51,882 bases of DNA from Tieghemiomyces parasiticus. Its lineage: Eukaryota; Kickxellomycota; Dimargaritomycetes; Dimargaritales; Dimargaritaceae. The stretch spans positions 1 through 51,882 of the forward strand of contig JANBPT010000236.1 of the NCBI GenBank assembly GCA_027575765.1, written 5' to 3'. How positions within the stretch are numbered: position 1 is the stretch's first letter; the number at the start of each line of letters is the position of its first letter. The notes below the pieces were generated by a model that was not told the origin of the DNA, searched no databases, and saw only the letters and a program-made list of their open reading frames with translations. The translations under genes were made by a program, and so were the position numbers. This document shows positions 22,069 to 34,768 of the stretch, in pieces.

Positions 22069-23136
22069 TTACAGGTACTTGTCGTCGTCAATCTTATCGT
22101 CAAAGAATGTCTGCCGCATCTTAAAGAACGTCGCCGAGGTCAGTAAGCTATCGCTACCGGCCTGATGTTGGGGCCCGATCCGGGGGACGCTGAGATCGTC
22201 AGCGACCTCTTGGAGGCCGCCCTTCAGATTCTTGCAGCTGCGCATGAGGTACTTGATATCATATATGTGCGGGAAATATGTGCTCAGCAGCTCAAAGAAC
22301 CCCTGCTCGTCCGCCGGTAGCTGCTGACAGATAAGGACCTTGAGGAGGTAGCCAAAGTCGTACCCGCTGTGGAAAGATATCCACTTCACGTCGTCCATCA
22401 AAACCAGGCCGGAGGTAGTCATCAGTTCCCCAAAGTGTGCCGGGTCAATGCCGTGGTCCTTGTTTTTGTGAAAATCGATGCCTGAGTTGGTTAGTAGGTC
22501 GATCGAGTCCTGCGCGTACATGTCCTCGCTACGTAATGGAAGTGGGAGTTGGTGGCACGGGCCAAGTAGGTGTAATAGCAGCGGGTTAGAACGAGATTCG
22601 AGAGCTAAGGGCTGTTGGCTTTAACTATCCGCACATCGGACCGTCGGCACCCAGGCTGGTATACGGGGCCTACTTACTCCAAATCAAATTTGAAATTGAA
22701 CTGCCACGTGCAGGCCTCTGGCGGGAAGTTACCAGCCTCGTCGGCGAAGGTGATGCCCAGCTGGATAATCTTAAGTAGATCCACGTTGCACCGCAGTGTC
22801 TGGTAGTGGTAATCGGCCGAAGACCGGAACGTACCGATGGGTCTTGAAACGACACCAGGGAACTCCGTATCCTACGGAGTATCAGCCAGAGAGGGAGGAG
22901 TTGGGGCGTGTAGAATGTGGGGGGGGAAACGGTTTAGCGGTGCAGGCACATAGGCTACCAAAACTCTTCATGGTCACTTAACCGGAGCCAAGGTCTCCGT
23001 TTGAGCCGGGTGGTGAAGGCCTACTCACCATGGAAATGTACGGGTACTGCTCAATGAGCCGACGGATGATGGTAAACTCGGTCTCGAGGTTGTTGGCCCA
23101 CACCTCGCGGATGAGCTTCTTTTCGGTGTCAGACAT
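22069..23136 (-). CDS. POP2: CCR4-NOT deadenylase subunit CAF1/POP2 (CNOT7/8)
   Basis: DEDD-type 3'-5' exoribonuclease of the CCR4-NOT complex, which shortens mRNA poly(A) tails. Minus-strand exons are 23029-23136, 22678-22871 and 22069-22528 (introns 157 and 149 nt, GTGAGT and GTAAGT donors), giving 253 aa. Exon 1 encodes the family N-terminus with [13 protein letters not shown]. Exon 2 opens with DTEFPGVV, so D37 and E39 are the first two catalytic acids. [10 protein letters not shown] gives D158, and [11 protein letters not shown] gives H222 and D227. All catalytic residues are present. Odd point: the frame ends at DDDKYL-stop where the TAA sits inside a perfect GTAAGT donor. The family normally continues with a GxLYGLG-type stretch, so the end is uncertain. 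A fourth exon at 21934-21982 would add 15 residues in frame. Confidence 0.95.
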
Positions 23137-25212
23137 GGCGCGGCTAGTCAGATAAGGGGGCGAAGGTCGGCTAGCGGAGCATGGACGGGGTCTGGGTTTT
23201 GAGAACGAAGGGACGGCAGAATGGGAATTAGGCTGAAGGGCCTTCTGGGATCAGATGGATGGTCGCCGTGCGAAAGGCGATGCGATGCTGGGTACGGAGG
23301 TCACAAAATAGGGGTATAGGGTCTATCACAGAGCAAGATGGTCTAAGGTGGGAGATGCATGCGAGTAAGTGAGAGAATAGCGATGCGAAGGACAAGACGG
23401 TAGGAACGCGAGGATGGTCGGGTAGCGTGAGATGGGCATTGCGCGATGCTCCCTAGTCGGGTTTAGGAATTGGGGGCTTGCTCGGCCAATAAGGTCGGTA
23501 GATGGCTTCATTGGTGGATTGGAGGTACTCGCGACCTTCGCATTGCGCGGGCCCCTTCGGCTTCAAGCTTGCCGACCGCCTCGCAGTGCCCACCCAAGTT
23601 CTCCAGATGCTTCCCCACTCAAACATGCTATTCATTACACATAACCACTTATGCATGGCGAGGTTTATACGTAGAATTGGAGGGTCAGTCAAGTGGGGGC
23701 CTTGAATATTAACCAACGGCAGCTAGGATCAGTGAAAAACCGATGCAAGGAGCAGTGAAGTAAAGCAAAGACCGCGTTGGGCTTCGCGTCTGTCTCCCCC
23801 TCCTGTAAGTCTAAAAGTAGCCGATCGTTCACATCTATAGAACCTTAGCTTGCCAGCACGTCTGCTTTGCATTGGAGTCTGGCGTGGTATCCGGGGCAAC
23901 TCTGCCGCAACTTGTCAGTCAGCGTGTGGTGAGCAATTATAATCCGCAGGGCTTCTCTCACACCCCCCCCCTTCCTGGTCGGAGCTGGCAGGCCCTGCAC
24001 CTGGGATACACGGGCATGTGAGCGGATGGACCAGTACAATCGGATGAGTGGAAGATGTCCATGAATGAAGGCAGATTTCAGGCGGTGGGCGCGCCTACTG
24101 GTATTTAATACTGGTGGGTGGCACACCCTTTGGGCCCATGGGGGTGATGATGTAGGCTGTATAAGGCAAATTCAGCCAGCTCGAAAAGGTATTGGGGGAG
24201 GCGCAGGGAAGCCGCTGATGGTTGTGTGGCGTTGTACAGGGACTCCAAATGAAAGGGCCTGTTAAGGACGACTAAGCCCTATCATTAGTTTGTTTGCCAG
24301 TCCGAATGGCACCCATATCCCCTACGGTCGTGGGGTTCCGGTCGGCTATCAGACATTTTCGAGCCACCCTTTGCTGCTCTAACACTTGGACCCGCTGGCT
24401 CGATGCATTGCCCGTCGACGTCTGTGGCAGGTATTCATGCCCGCTGACACCATGGCCTTACCGACGACGGACACGGCCTTCGCAGCTGGAGCCTGGTGGT
24501 CGTTATCAAGACACCCTCCCTGTCCCTCCCCTAGATACACTGCGCTGCGCTACACATACTGTCGCTGACGTGTAGCTGCCAGGCCGGGGCATCTCCATCA
24601 GGGGGCGAGTGCTTCCGATAATCGAGACATCCAGCCTCTCCTACCGGACATGTCATCTTAGGGGGGGGCGGTTAAATTCATGCCGTAATTGAACGGCTCG
24701 GGAGCGAGGGGGGCACTGCGCTGTTAGCTATTTTTAACCTGAGAGAGTTTCGCTCCCAAAGCCCCCCCCTGGTGCTACCCTCCACCGCCCCATGCCTCAA
24801 CACCTTCGTTCCACCCTAATACTCACAGCGACGTGGCAGAGAATAGGTACCGCAATAGCCCCGTCTCCCTGTCGCCTCCGTTTGTTTGGCATCGGCGCGT
24901 TTCCTCTCTTCTTCACTCCGCACTTTGCTCCCCTTCAGTTTCCGCTCGCTGGCAATCGGCTGGCAACCGCCCTGTGCAATTCTCCGCTCTGGCTTCCGAC
25001 ATCCCCTTTGTCTCTTGTGCCAAGGATTGCAGTCATCCCCGACCCCAAGTCGCCCCGGTTTAGCCGCATCTGGCCGCCATACAACGCAACCTCACCTCCG
25101 CCACCTCATCCGCCCGTGGCTCCTGGACAGTCACCACCTCCGCCTTTCGTAGCCCTAGCCAGCTTCCACCTCCCACTCACCGGTGCGACGAGCACCAGGA
25201 CCTGCCTTAACC
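23137..25212. other. Divergent spacer between CAF1 and Uds1-protein genes
   Basis: About 2.1 kb holding the promoters of two divergent genes: CAF1 leftward and the Uds1-domain gene rightward. Numerous short frames have no motif. C and G runs occur near 23964 and 24661. No clear TATA box was seen for either gene. Confidence 0.5.
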
Positions 25213-28200
25213 ATGCAGCTCCTCAACAAGTTTACCAAGGATGTAAGTGGACGGATTTGGCCAGCGCTCGCAGAATTCGGCAGAGGAGAAGCTTCCGACC
25301 CTTATTACTCCCTACCAGCCGATGGGTCCAGCTCCATCTCAGAGCGGAGTCGGCAGGGCGTCCTCACCGCCCCCCACAGACACTGTACCCCCGCCCTCAC
25401 TAACCCCCCTCCCCGCTGTACGGCCAACTTTGACTTAATGCCCGCCCCCGCGGGAACCACAGAAGAAAAAAAGGTCCTTCATCAAGAAGGCTGAGGCCGA
25501 CGGCGCGGCGTCCCCGGGCCCACCATCATCCGCCAAGTCGCAAGTGAACCGCTCGGACCGCGATTCTATCCTCAGCCACGCGTCGAGCGAGCTGCATTCT
25601 CGGGCCTCCCTCAACACCGACATCGGCCCCACCGCCATCCAACGCCGCGACTCCGTACCCGTCGACGCCGATGCCGTAGTTGGCCGTACGTCCCTGGGCA
25701 CCGCTAGCGCCCACCAGGGCTCGCGCAATTCTTCCATGGTTGACATCCGCACCGGCTCCCCCGCCTCCCCAGCTGTTGCTAGCAAGCGCCCCGCCGCGCA
25801 GCCCCGCCATAGTCACGGCCCCAGTTTCGATGGAAAGCCTGCGGGTATCGAGACCAGCAGGGCTCGTCCCATCACCATGTTTTATAGCAGCTCTCACACC
25901 GGTGGGCAAAGGGCCGGTGATGACGACCACGAAGACGAAAATGAAGACGAGGGCACGGCGGGCAACCGTGGTCGCCACCTGGCTCCGCCGCCTCTAGAAA
26001 ACTCCCGGCGACCGTTCAGTTTCATGGGCCGTGGTCGGACGGGCTCGGTGGACAACCTCAAGCTGGCGGCGTCCAAGGGCATTTCCAGTGCTGATCTCAC
26101 CCCAGCCCCCAGTGTTAGCAGTAATAACAGTAACAGCGGTGGCATCACAAAATTCTTTGGCTTGCCCCGTGCCAACCGTAGTTCTAATGAGCTGGCCCGA
26201 CCTGTCGGGGTTGGGGTTGGCAGCCGCAAGATCTCATCGCCCGTCCTAATCCACCCGTCGCACGCCCTCAATGACCTAGCCCCGACCCTACAGGACCTGA
26301 TCAAGGACGAAGAAGTCTTGGAACAAGAGCGCGAAGCCGCCAACGTGAGCATGTTGAGTAACGATAATGAGGCATCCTTCGCATCAGTCGACTCCGCGGC
26401 CGACTCGGGGCGCCCCCGCTATGCCACGGCCAGTTTCGAAGCATCTGGACGCGAGACTCGAACCATGTCGCCCCCACCGCTCAAACCGTCGCTGTCAAGT
26501 CCGACTGACTGGGCAAGTAAGGGGGCTGACCCCATGGATAACTGGTTCTCGCGCGTCCACAGCCGGTCGACTCGGCCCGTCTCCATGATGCCCGGCGAAC
26601 TGACCAGCGCCACCGGGAAACCCACCGTCACCAACCACCGCAAGCTGTCCGGGCGCCAGCGTCCCAAAAGCACCTTCATTAACCTCTCGGCAAACAACTC
26701 CCCCGTAAAACCTGACGGTGGAACCTCCGCCACCACGCCAGCCGCCCCGCCTCGTCCCCCACCACCATTCACAATCGACTCCGCCGTGGAAACGGTGCGC
26801 TCCACTCTCACTCAGGACATTCCCTCCGAATTGGACCTGGCCGACGATAGCGTCCTACTGGCTGTCCTCCCGCGGGCTGTCGACGACACCCAAGGGTTCA
26901 TTCCCCTGGCCCCCGACCACCTCGAGAGTATTAAGAAGGACCAGGTGCTACTCACCACGCGCATCCGAGGTTTGGAGACCCGCCTGGAACTTGAAACCAA
27001 GATGCGTGACGCTGCCCGGTCCTTATCCCTCCTCCACGCCAACAGCAAGAAGATGGCCAAACAGGCCAAGGAGCAGCTGGATAACACTAACCGCAAGGTC
27101 AGTCAGGCCCTCGAGGAGTTGCGGACCCTCAACCAGCGTTTCTTCCAGAACCAGCTCCGCCTCCAGCAGCACTCTGCGGCCATCCTGCGGCACGCCTATT
27201 TGGCCAGTCAGCAGCGCCGACAGCGCGCGCTCCGCCCGACCATGCCCTCCGTCCGTCGCGACCAGCTGGGGGTCCATGCGCCCAAAGGTCGACCTCGTCG
27301 CGCTAGTGCCATCCCCATCCGGACCATCCAGGAGAGTGAGGAAGACGACTACTCTGACGATGAGGAGGAGGAGGGTGGCGAAAACGGCACGGCCACGGGC
27401 CAATCCGGGGCCACCGGGCCTGAAGTTGAGATCTTCATGGACCGAATGCGTGAGATGGAACGGCGCCTGGTCTCGATCCAGGAAGACCACCGACGTACGC
27501 AGGAGGCCCTGGACCACGCGCACGTCCAACTAGATGACAAGGAAATGCAGATCGTTGAGCTCCGTGAGGATCTGGAACGCAGCCAGGTGCGGACGCGCGG
27601 ACTCGCTGCCGACCTCAACGGGTCCGCCCCGACCTTTCAACGGTCCACCACGTCCTTCTCGGCGAGCTCCCTGTCCAACTCGACCACGGCCCTGTCTCCG
27701 TCCATTTACCGGTCTCCGTCTGCCTGCCTCGAGGCTCTGGAACAGGACATGCACGGGGTATCCCTGCCCGCCTGGACCCAGGACCCTGCGCACGCGAACG
27801 AGAGCAGTATCCACCTCCAGTCCCAGATTGAGGAGCTGAAGGCCGAGAAGGCCGAGCTGGGCCGGCAGCTCGCGGTGGCATTGGAGATTGCTCAGGAGCG
27901 CACCGCCAGTGGCGACATGGGGGCGCCCACAGTGACGGTCGATGGTCACCCGGCCGCCGTCGGCACCACCGGCAACAGCAACCCTACCTCGGACCTCCGT
28001 CTGTCAGACGTGCCCGCTTCCCGGCTCTCCCAGTCGAGCTTTATGAATGATGCCGTGTCGGTGACCAGCCAGTTCGGCGAGATGTCGACCCTCGACGACG
28101 AGACCGCGTCCCTCAAACGCGCCCTAGCAGCTTCGAGTCGATCTCAGGAGGGCGCTGAGGCGGCCCTGAAGGAGGAGAAGTTTCAGATTCGCAAGTTCAA

Positions 28201-30229
28201 GGGCTCGCTTCATACGTCGCTCGATCCCATCGAGGCACTCCTGGCCGACGGGGCCCGGCATCACGGATGGCGGTACCCGGCTGCACCCTTCGACCGTGCG
28301 AACTCGTCCAGTCTCAGCCTGGTCGATCCCACCGTCCGTCTCCGCGCCGTGCAGAAGCAGCTCGAGTACGTCATGGCCTGCTACGGTGCACTGGAACAGG
28401 CGAAGGACGCATGGGTCGAACGGGTCACCGGGTGGTCGGCCCTCCTGGACGCCGCTACCCCGCGTGCCTCTTTGGACATGCACCGCGACCTTGATGATGA
28501 CGACGATAATCGCATCGGAGAGGGTGATGAGGAAGAGGCCAAGGCTACCTCCTTTGACCGCGCCCTCGAACACCTGGTGGACGAGCGACGCGCCGCCGAC
28601 GCCCGGCTCCGGCAGTTGGAGGCCGACCATGCGCACCTCTCGGGGATGCTCGAAGACCTGCGGCCACCCGGAGTTGTCCTGAACGAGACCCGGGCGCGGA
28701 GCGCTAGTGTACCGGGCCCGGCGGACCCGGCAACGGCTTCGGCCTATGCGGAACAGATTACGCAGCTCGAGCAGCGTCTGAGCACGCAATCGCTCGAACT
28801 GGCTGAACTGCGGGAGGCCCTGGACGCGGCGCAGACACAGGAGGCGGACACGCAGGTCCACCTGGCCGAACTCACCGCGACGCACCGTCACCTCCAGCGC
28901 CGCCTCCGTGATAAGGAAGACGAACTCGACGAACACAAGACGCGGACCAACCACCTTCAGACCCAGATGGCCGAGTGCCAGCGTACACACTTTACCCCCG
29001 CCATGATGGACAAGGAGCGCCGGCGCCTCTTCGCCGAGCACGAGGCGCAGCTCGGTCGTATCCGCATGTCACACACGGCCCAGCTCCACAAGACCCACGG
29101 CGGGTACCTGGCCAAGGAACAACAGCTCACACAGCGCGACGAGACCCTGCGCCGCGAGGTCGAAGCCGTGCTGGTCCAGGTCGACCACCTCACCCGCCGG
29201 TGTACCGAATTCGAGACGGAACGCGGTCGCTACGAACACAAGATTGACGATCTACGGCACCAAGTCTACGCCCTTGAAACCGCCCTGGCCCACCACCGCG
29301 TCGACCGCATCATTGGGTGGAGCGATACCACTCACTTGCACCCGGTCTCTTCCTCCCCGTCGTCGTTGACGGCGGCAGCCACTCTCGATTCCGCTAGTAT
29401 CCGGTTGCCCATGTCGCCCTCACCGCTATCCCAGGCCGTCTTCCCCAGTGATGCCAAGACCCCACTCGTGGAGGAAGGGGATTACGCCCAGCCCCCCTCG
29501 TCGCCGCACCCGACCGCACGGTCGTATAGCAGTGAGTCGGCCGCCGTAAGAACGGAGGAAAGTGGGCCCGCGTCGGGTACCCAACAGCGGCCAAACCTCG
29601 GCCGAGGACTCGGAATATCATCCGCCATGACGGGTAACGCGGCCGCTGCCGGAGGCGCCGCTAGCAACGGTGGGGGTATGGTCAAGGCCGCGGATAACTT
29701 CTTACCCCTAACGCCACCATCCACCCTGGCCGCCCTCGCGGTCGCTGCCGGTAGCGGCGGTATGGGTAGCCCAGGTTCCCCGAGTCTCAACATCCCTGGC
29801 TCTCCATCCTCCACCGCGGCGATGAACGGCGGCAGCACTACTCACACCGGGGTCGATTCCCGGAGTGCCTCCCCGAGCCTCAGCCTGCACGGCCTCAACC
29901 CGCAGAAATTTGCCAAGTATTACCCGCAGCTCCAGGCCCTCCGCGACGAATTCCGCGAACTCGTGGTCCAGGTGAGAACCCAACATCGTCGGCAACTGGA
30001 CGGACTCGTGGCCGAGAATAAGCAGCTGGCGGTTAGTTTGAGGCAGCTTAAGCAGGGTTGGGATGACCGTACGTGGCGAAGGGCTAATAAGGGGTGTCAG
30101 ACGGTCGGAGATCTGACGATGGTGGCGACGGCAACGGCAACGGTCGGACATGGTCCGGAAAATGAGGAGGAGGCCGGACCAGCAGAGGCTGTGACACCTG
30201 GCGGCGTAACCGCGACGGATACGGCGTAA
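25213..30229 (+). CDS. Uds1-domain coiled-coil protein (septation/polarity type)
   Basis: Simplest model: exon 1 25213-25242 (MQLLNKFTKD), donor GTAAGT, then exon 2 25463-30229, giving about 1,598 aa with matching phase. Residues about 40-440 are Ser/Pro-rich and disordered. Residues about 452-592 match by eye the fungal Uds1 domain ('up-regulated during septation'): a DLADDSVLLAVLPRAV stretch, then a helical block with LLTTRIRGLETRLELETKMRDA. Several coiled coils follow, the longest at about 1,050-1,290, then a Gly/Ser/Pro linker and a short C-terminal helix starting QKFAKYYPQLQALRDEF. Acidic clusters (DDEEEE, DDDDD) occur. Relatives are large fungal cytoskeletal or cell-end scaffold proteins; exact role is inference. 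The 25243-25462 stretch contains a second in-frame candidate exon (25274 to about 25413); see findings. Confidence 0.85.
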
Positions 30230-30291
30230 CGTGAGGGGAGGGGAGAGAAAGGGTGAGAGGACTTAGCGTCCTACAAGCTAGGTCACATTCG

Positions 30292-30426
30292 TTATTATTA
30301 TTATTATATCTACTCACGGCGCAGCGTACCTTTTGATTCCTGCCACGTATGCGACCTTCGTGACATTTTCAACCGGAGTTTTCACGGCCGCCCGTTTTAT
30401 ACATATATATTATTATTATTATTATT
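30292..30426. repeat. Two (TTA)n/(ATT)n microsatellites
   Basis: A TTA tract at 30292-30306 and an ATT tract at about 30408-30426, separated by about 100 nt of AT-rich DNA, just downstream of the Uds1-domain gene stop. They probably lie in its 3' UTR or terminator region. Confidence 0.8.
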
Positions 30427-31439
30427 TAGGATGCAATGTTTTGCCGTAATTTTTTGTAGTGAGTTTTTTTATATTCTTAACCTTAAATATATATATACTT
30501 TTCCCTTGCAGGAGTCGTTGTCGGAAGGTGACAATCGTGTGCCACGCTGGATCAGTTTGTAGACCGCCTCCCACCTAGCTCAGACAACAGGGTCGAAGAG
30601 TGGAAGCATAATGTTTGGTGACTAATTTGTGGTGAAGGGGGGGGGGAAGCTAGGGGGGTGATCCAACCCGTGGCTGATTTGTGACTCTCCTACTCTACTC
30701 CGCTTTAGCTATCCGTGCCAAAACCTAAACTAGGCGTCTCTGTGGAAGACAGCAGATGTGGAGAGGAGGTGGGTGGAGCTGCGTCTTATCCCAGACGGGA
30801 GCCCGCCTGCCACCCTAGATTAGCGATAAAGGTGGGGCCCATTCATCTCGCCATCCGCCCCGATGGTCGTCACTGCTAGTGCGGGGCGGTGGGTGAAGTG
30901 CCTGGCCATGCGATGATTGGATGGCCGTATAAGGCCTCCCAGTCGCCGGGTACTGCTTATTGGTGCATTTGGGTGACGTTCATGACTCGTCTCGCGTGTG
31001 GCAGAGGGAGAGGGTTGCAGAGCCAACAACCAAGTCGCTAACCAGTCATCAAGGATACACCGTAAGGTCCCCTCCACCTCCACGCTTCTACTTGGTGGGT
31101 CCATGCCATTCAACGAACCTGTTAAGTGGGAGGGGGTATTAAAACGCACACGGGTGTCCAACGCCAGCCCCCGTCCTTACTCGCCTAGTGACGGCTTATC
31201 AGTTTGCTCGCCAACGTCCCCCCATTCAATAGTGCAACCTCTTCCTCAAACACTTGCCAACTATTTTATCGTAGACCAGTTTCCCTTTGTGGTGATCACC
31301 GTTCTTTTTCCTTCGCCTGCTTCTCAACACACACACACACCAATCCCTTACAGAGAGCACCTTAGCATTTGAGTCTTTCCCGCATTCCGTGACTGCGACC
31401 ACCGTTTGTTACTTGTACCTACCCCTCGCCACACGGACC
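30427..31439. other. Upstream region of ILV6
   Basis: About 1 kb without a gene. It contains a 10-G run at 30637-30646, a TGACTC core at 30682-30687, and at 30974-30990 a TGACGT element directly followed by ATGACTCGT. These resemble bZIP/Gcn4 sites. Confidence 0.5.
30974..30990 (+). promoter_or_regulatory. Candidate bZIP (Gcn4/CRE-like) sites upstream of ILV6
   Basis: TGACGT (30974-30979) and ATGACTCGT (30982-30990) lie about 450 nt upstream of the ILV6 ATG. The second differs by one base from the 9-nt Gcn4 consensus ATGACTCAT. In yeasts, ILV genes are under general amino-acid control by Gcn4; use here is inferred. Confidence 0.4.
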
Positions 31440-32873
31440 ATGGTGCTACCTTGCAGCCTCTTGGCTCAGGCGGGTGCTCAACGGGCGGTCCTCCGTTCCC
31501 TTGCTTCGCCAGCCAAATGGGTCCAGCTTGTCCAGAAGCCGCAGGTAAGTATCTGGCGTGATGAATGGTACAGCCTACATGGCTGGTTTCAGTACCTTGA
31601 GCCCCTTGCTGCACCGTTCACCCCGCCCACGGCGCATATACCTTTATCCCACTGGACTACTGTGCACACGGACAGCAACCCCACTTGATTTCCCACCTCT
31701 TTATTTGGCGGGGTGTTGAAGAGACCCGAGTACCTGGTCTACGAAAATTGGCTTCGACCCTGCAGTTCTACGATAACCGGTATCTGTCCACTTTGAATGA
31801 TGAGCGTATGCCTATACCACCGATACTAACTCGCCAACGTGAAAAAAACGCACCATATGGGCCATTCCATGCGGCTGCCATCCGCCTGCTGCGACGTATC
31901 GCCCCCTTCTTCCTCCTCGCACCCCACCTCTCACTTTCGTCTCTAGACCCAGCGCTTCCAGTCGACGCGCTCCTCGACCACTGCCAATTCGTACAAGCTG
32001 TCACACCCGCAGGCTGGTACAGTGGCCTCGCCCTACCGCAAGAAATTCGCGGCCCCGCCGCCGATTACGGCCGAGGAGGCCGTGTCCAACATTCTCTACA
32101 ACACCCCGACCAGCAAAGCACCTGTCGAGAGCAAGCACATCCTGGACTGCCTGGCGCAGGACGAGCCCGGCGTGCTCAGTCGGGTGACGGGAATCATGGC
32201 CGCTCGCGGATACAACATTGATACCCTCGTGGCGTCCAAGACCGAGGTGCCTGGACTATCCCGTATGACCATTGTACTCAAGGGCGAACGCATGATGATG
32301 GTCCAGGCTAAGCGTCAGCTGGAGGACCTGGTGCCCATCTGGGCCGTTCTCGACTACACGGATACCAAGCTCATCCAGCGCGAACTGCTACTCGCCAAAG
32401 TGTCCATTCTTGGCCCGGAACACGCCATCCCGCAGGTTCGCGCTTACCGCCACAGCAAAGAGGAGATGGCCCACGACCCGGTGTACGAGGAGACACTGGC
32501 TAGCGGTGGAGGTGCTGCCGAGGCGGCTGATCAACACCACCACGAGCGCTATGCGACTACCCCCTCGGCGTCCGAATCGCTCCTCCTCTCCCACCGTAAC
32601 CTCAAGGCCCTCCGCGAACTCACCTCGCTGTTCCAGGGCCGGATAGTTGACGTGTCGGCCGAAAGCATCGCCATTGAGCTTAGCGCCAAGAGCGAGCGGG
32701 TGGACGCCTTCTTGTCCCTCATCCGTCCGTTCGGGATCCTCGAAGCTGTGCGTTCGGGGCTCATGGTCATGCCGCGGTCTCAGCAGCTCTCTATGTATGA
32801 GGATGATCCGGCATCGGATGATGTGACCGGCCAGGCCACGGTCGTGGATGACACCATGCTGCCACCCGGTTAG
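31440..32873 (+). CDS. ILV6: Acetolactate synthase regulatory (small) subunit
   Basis: Regulatory subunit of mitochondrial acetohydroxyacid synthase; it activates the catalytic subunit and confers valine feedback inhibition. Exons: 31440-31544 (35 codons, basic/hydrophobic N-terminus suitable as a mitochondrial presequence) and 32013-32873, phase 0, GTAAGT donor and GCAG acceptor, giving 321 aa, close to the yeast protein's length. An N-terminal ACT domain spans about residues 76-150 (ILDCLAQDEPGVLSRVTG, then ARGYNIDTLVAS). The C-terminal ALS small-subunit domain holds LIQRELLLAKVSILG and, after a His/Ala/Ser-rich fungal-style insertion, IVDVSAESIAIELSAK and RPFGILEAVRSGLM. The 468-nt intron is the longest in the window and could hide a small exon, but none is needed. 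ILV2 follows 2.65 kb downstream on the same strand. Confidence 0.95.
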
Positions 32874-34652
32874 ACAGCGTGGTGATTGATCAGAAAGGGG
32901 GGGTATAAGTGGAAGTTCCCGTGGGCATGGCATTAACTGCCGATCATGCATGATAAGGCAACCTGTCTCGCCATGGTGGCTGGCCCTTTTCGCCCCTTCA
33001 ACCTGCGCTTTACATATGCCGGCTTGAGTGCCTTAATACCCGATAGTCTTTGCTAACTATGCGGAGAATGCAGTACGATGCAATGATGTGTCTCTTTTTT
33101 TACCCCTATTATTACCCACTTGTCTCATGGTGTCATTGCTCTTTATTTCCCCTTTTCGTACTTATAGACCATGGAAGCACTAGTACACGCCGCGACGTCC
33201 ACTAAACGACCATCGTAAAGGCATTCCATCCTTTGCTTGTATAAATGAAGTGGGGGAGTGTCGATTAGGGCCCAATTGCCCCTCAACGTTCTGGCCTGGA
33301 TGTGACTTTCCGAGGCGACGGGCGCAAAACCGCAGCTCGGGCATGGATATGGGATGGCACAGTGGCGACTGCGACCCGAAAGGCAGACAGCCAATACCTA
33401 CAGGCTGGAAAGGGCCGCGTAGGTCACCCGAGAATGATACGGCATATTCAAACTGGCTGACACCGAAACTCCTAAGAAGCGGCATCCGGATTACGCTAAA
33501 CGGTGGGATAGCAGAAGCATGCCAGCTGGGTTCGCCGGGCCAATTATTTGCAATGTTGCCACTATTCACCGTAGTGGAGGTCTCATGTGTGCACGCGGAG
33601 AGTTCACCTCGACTGAAAAAAAGCGTGAGTAAGAGGGCAGGGGAGCGGGGACAACCCTACGATGTATAACTACCTAGAAAGCTGTGGCAGGAATGGGGGG
33701 GCAGAGGCATAGCAGATTAGCGCGCGGGAAATTGGGAGCGGGGGAAGGTTGTATTTTAGCCAGCAAAGCGTTTTGGTTGGTCGTCCATTCGCCGGGAGAG
33801 CCAGGTCCGCCTGACTCACATACCCAAGAGCGCAGCAAGGTCCAGGGCCCTGGGACTTGCCTCACGGCAGATTGGTTGGCAGAGGGAGGAGTGGGAAGGC
33901 CTTGGACCAGCAGAGTGTGGGCTGCACTGCAAGCTGGTGCTGCCGTTCTGCGTCTCCATTGGCACAATTCCATGGCTGTGAGAATGCGGTAGGGCTGGCA
34001 CATGGGAAGATAAGGACCGAAACTGGGAAAACTAGCTGGACCCTGACCCAACTGGTTAGGAGGCGTGCCTGTGACCCCGCGCGGGCCGGCACCGCAGGAT
34101 TGGTGATCTGGGCGACTGAAACGGTCGCCCTGGGCCAGCTAGGTAGCGTCATGGCGCCATCCCTAGCTTGTTTGTCAACAACGTTTACCAGGTGGGCCAG
34201 GCCTTCTGTAGGGGGTGGCTAGTCCGATACAGGATCAGCGGTGCCGGCTGCTAAGGACGCGGCTCGCTTGGGGGTCGGAAAAGTAGAATGTGGCCCCAGC
34301 GTGTCCTTGGCCACCGCATCGCTTAGGGTTGCTTGGCGGGACAGGTATCGGCATTACCTGGGTAACTGGGACCGACGTGGGCTATAGGGTCTAGCCACGG
34401 CACATGTCCCTAACCCACGACCCCACCGATGAGCTCCACGGCAAGGGCGGCCGCCTTGTTGCCACCCGATAAGCCCCTCGGGGGCAGAGTGACAAGCCCA
34501 GGCACATGCAGCTGGCCGCTAAGGTGAGGAATGCCCCCCGCCTGGGCATGGCATCGCCACCCTAATTATCTCCCCGTCAAACGGTGGCCACACGTGGGAA
34601 GGGTGCGGGCCATTGGCCGAGCCGCCGCTCCAGCCCCGTCCCGCCGCTTATC
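32874..34652. other. Spacer between ILV6 and ILV2
   Basis: About 1.8 kb between the two AHAS subunit genes before the presumed ILV2 promoter. Several overlapping frames (33250-33669, 33674-34222) lack motifs, signal peptides and plausible splice sites. No repeat or RNA gene was seen. Confidence 0.5.
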
Positions 34653-34659
34653 TGACTCA
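34653..34659 (+). promoter_or_regulatory. Candidate Gcn4/AP-1 site upstream of ILV2
   Basis: TGACTCA is the exact 7-nt core consensus for Gcn4-type bZIP factors. It lies 103 nt upstream of a TATA box (34762-34768) on the ILV2 side. A second core, GAGTCA (TGACTC on the minus strand), lies at 34821-34826. Confidence 0.45.
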
Positions 34660-34761
34660 ACTACTAGTGGCCCCTGACAGGCTGCACCGGCCAACCCGCC
34701 TATACGCGCCGTCGCTGCTGGTTCAGTCGAATCCCCCTGTACTGCACCGATGGCCTAGGGG

Positions 34762-34768
34762 TATAAAA
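34762..34768 (+). promoter_or_regulatory. TATA box, probable ILV2 promoter
   Basis: TATAAAA in GC-rich surroundings, about 760 nt upstream of the ILV2 ATG. It would imply a long leader. A GTAGGT donor at 35223 and a CTCCTTAG acceptor ending at 35291 could remove a 69-nt leader intron. Confidence 0.45.

Noticed and set aside
33250..34222. Cluster of overlapping frames between ILV6 and ILV2
   Set aside because: Both strands open to a similar extent, none with motifs; typical of GC-rich spacer.
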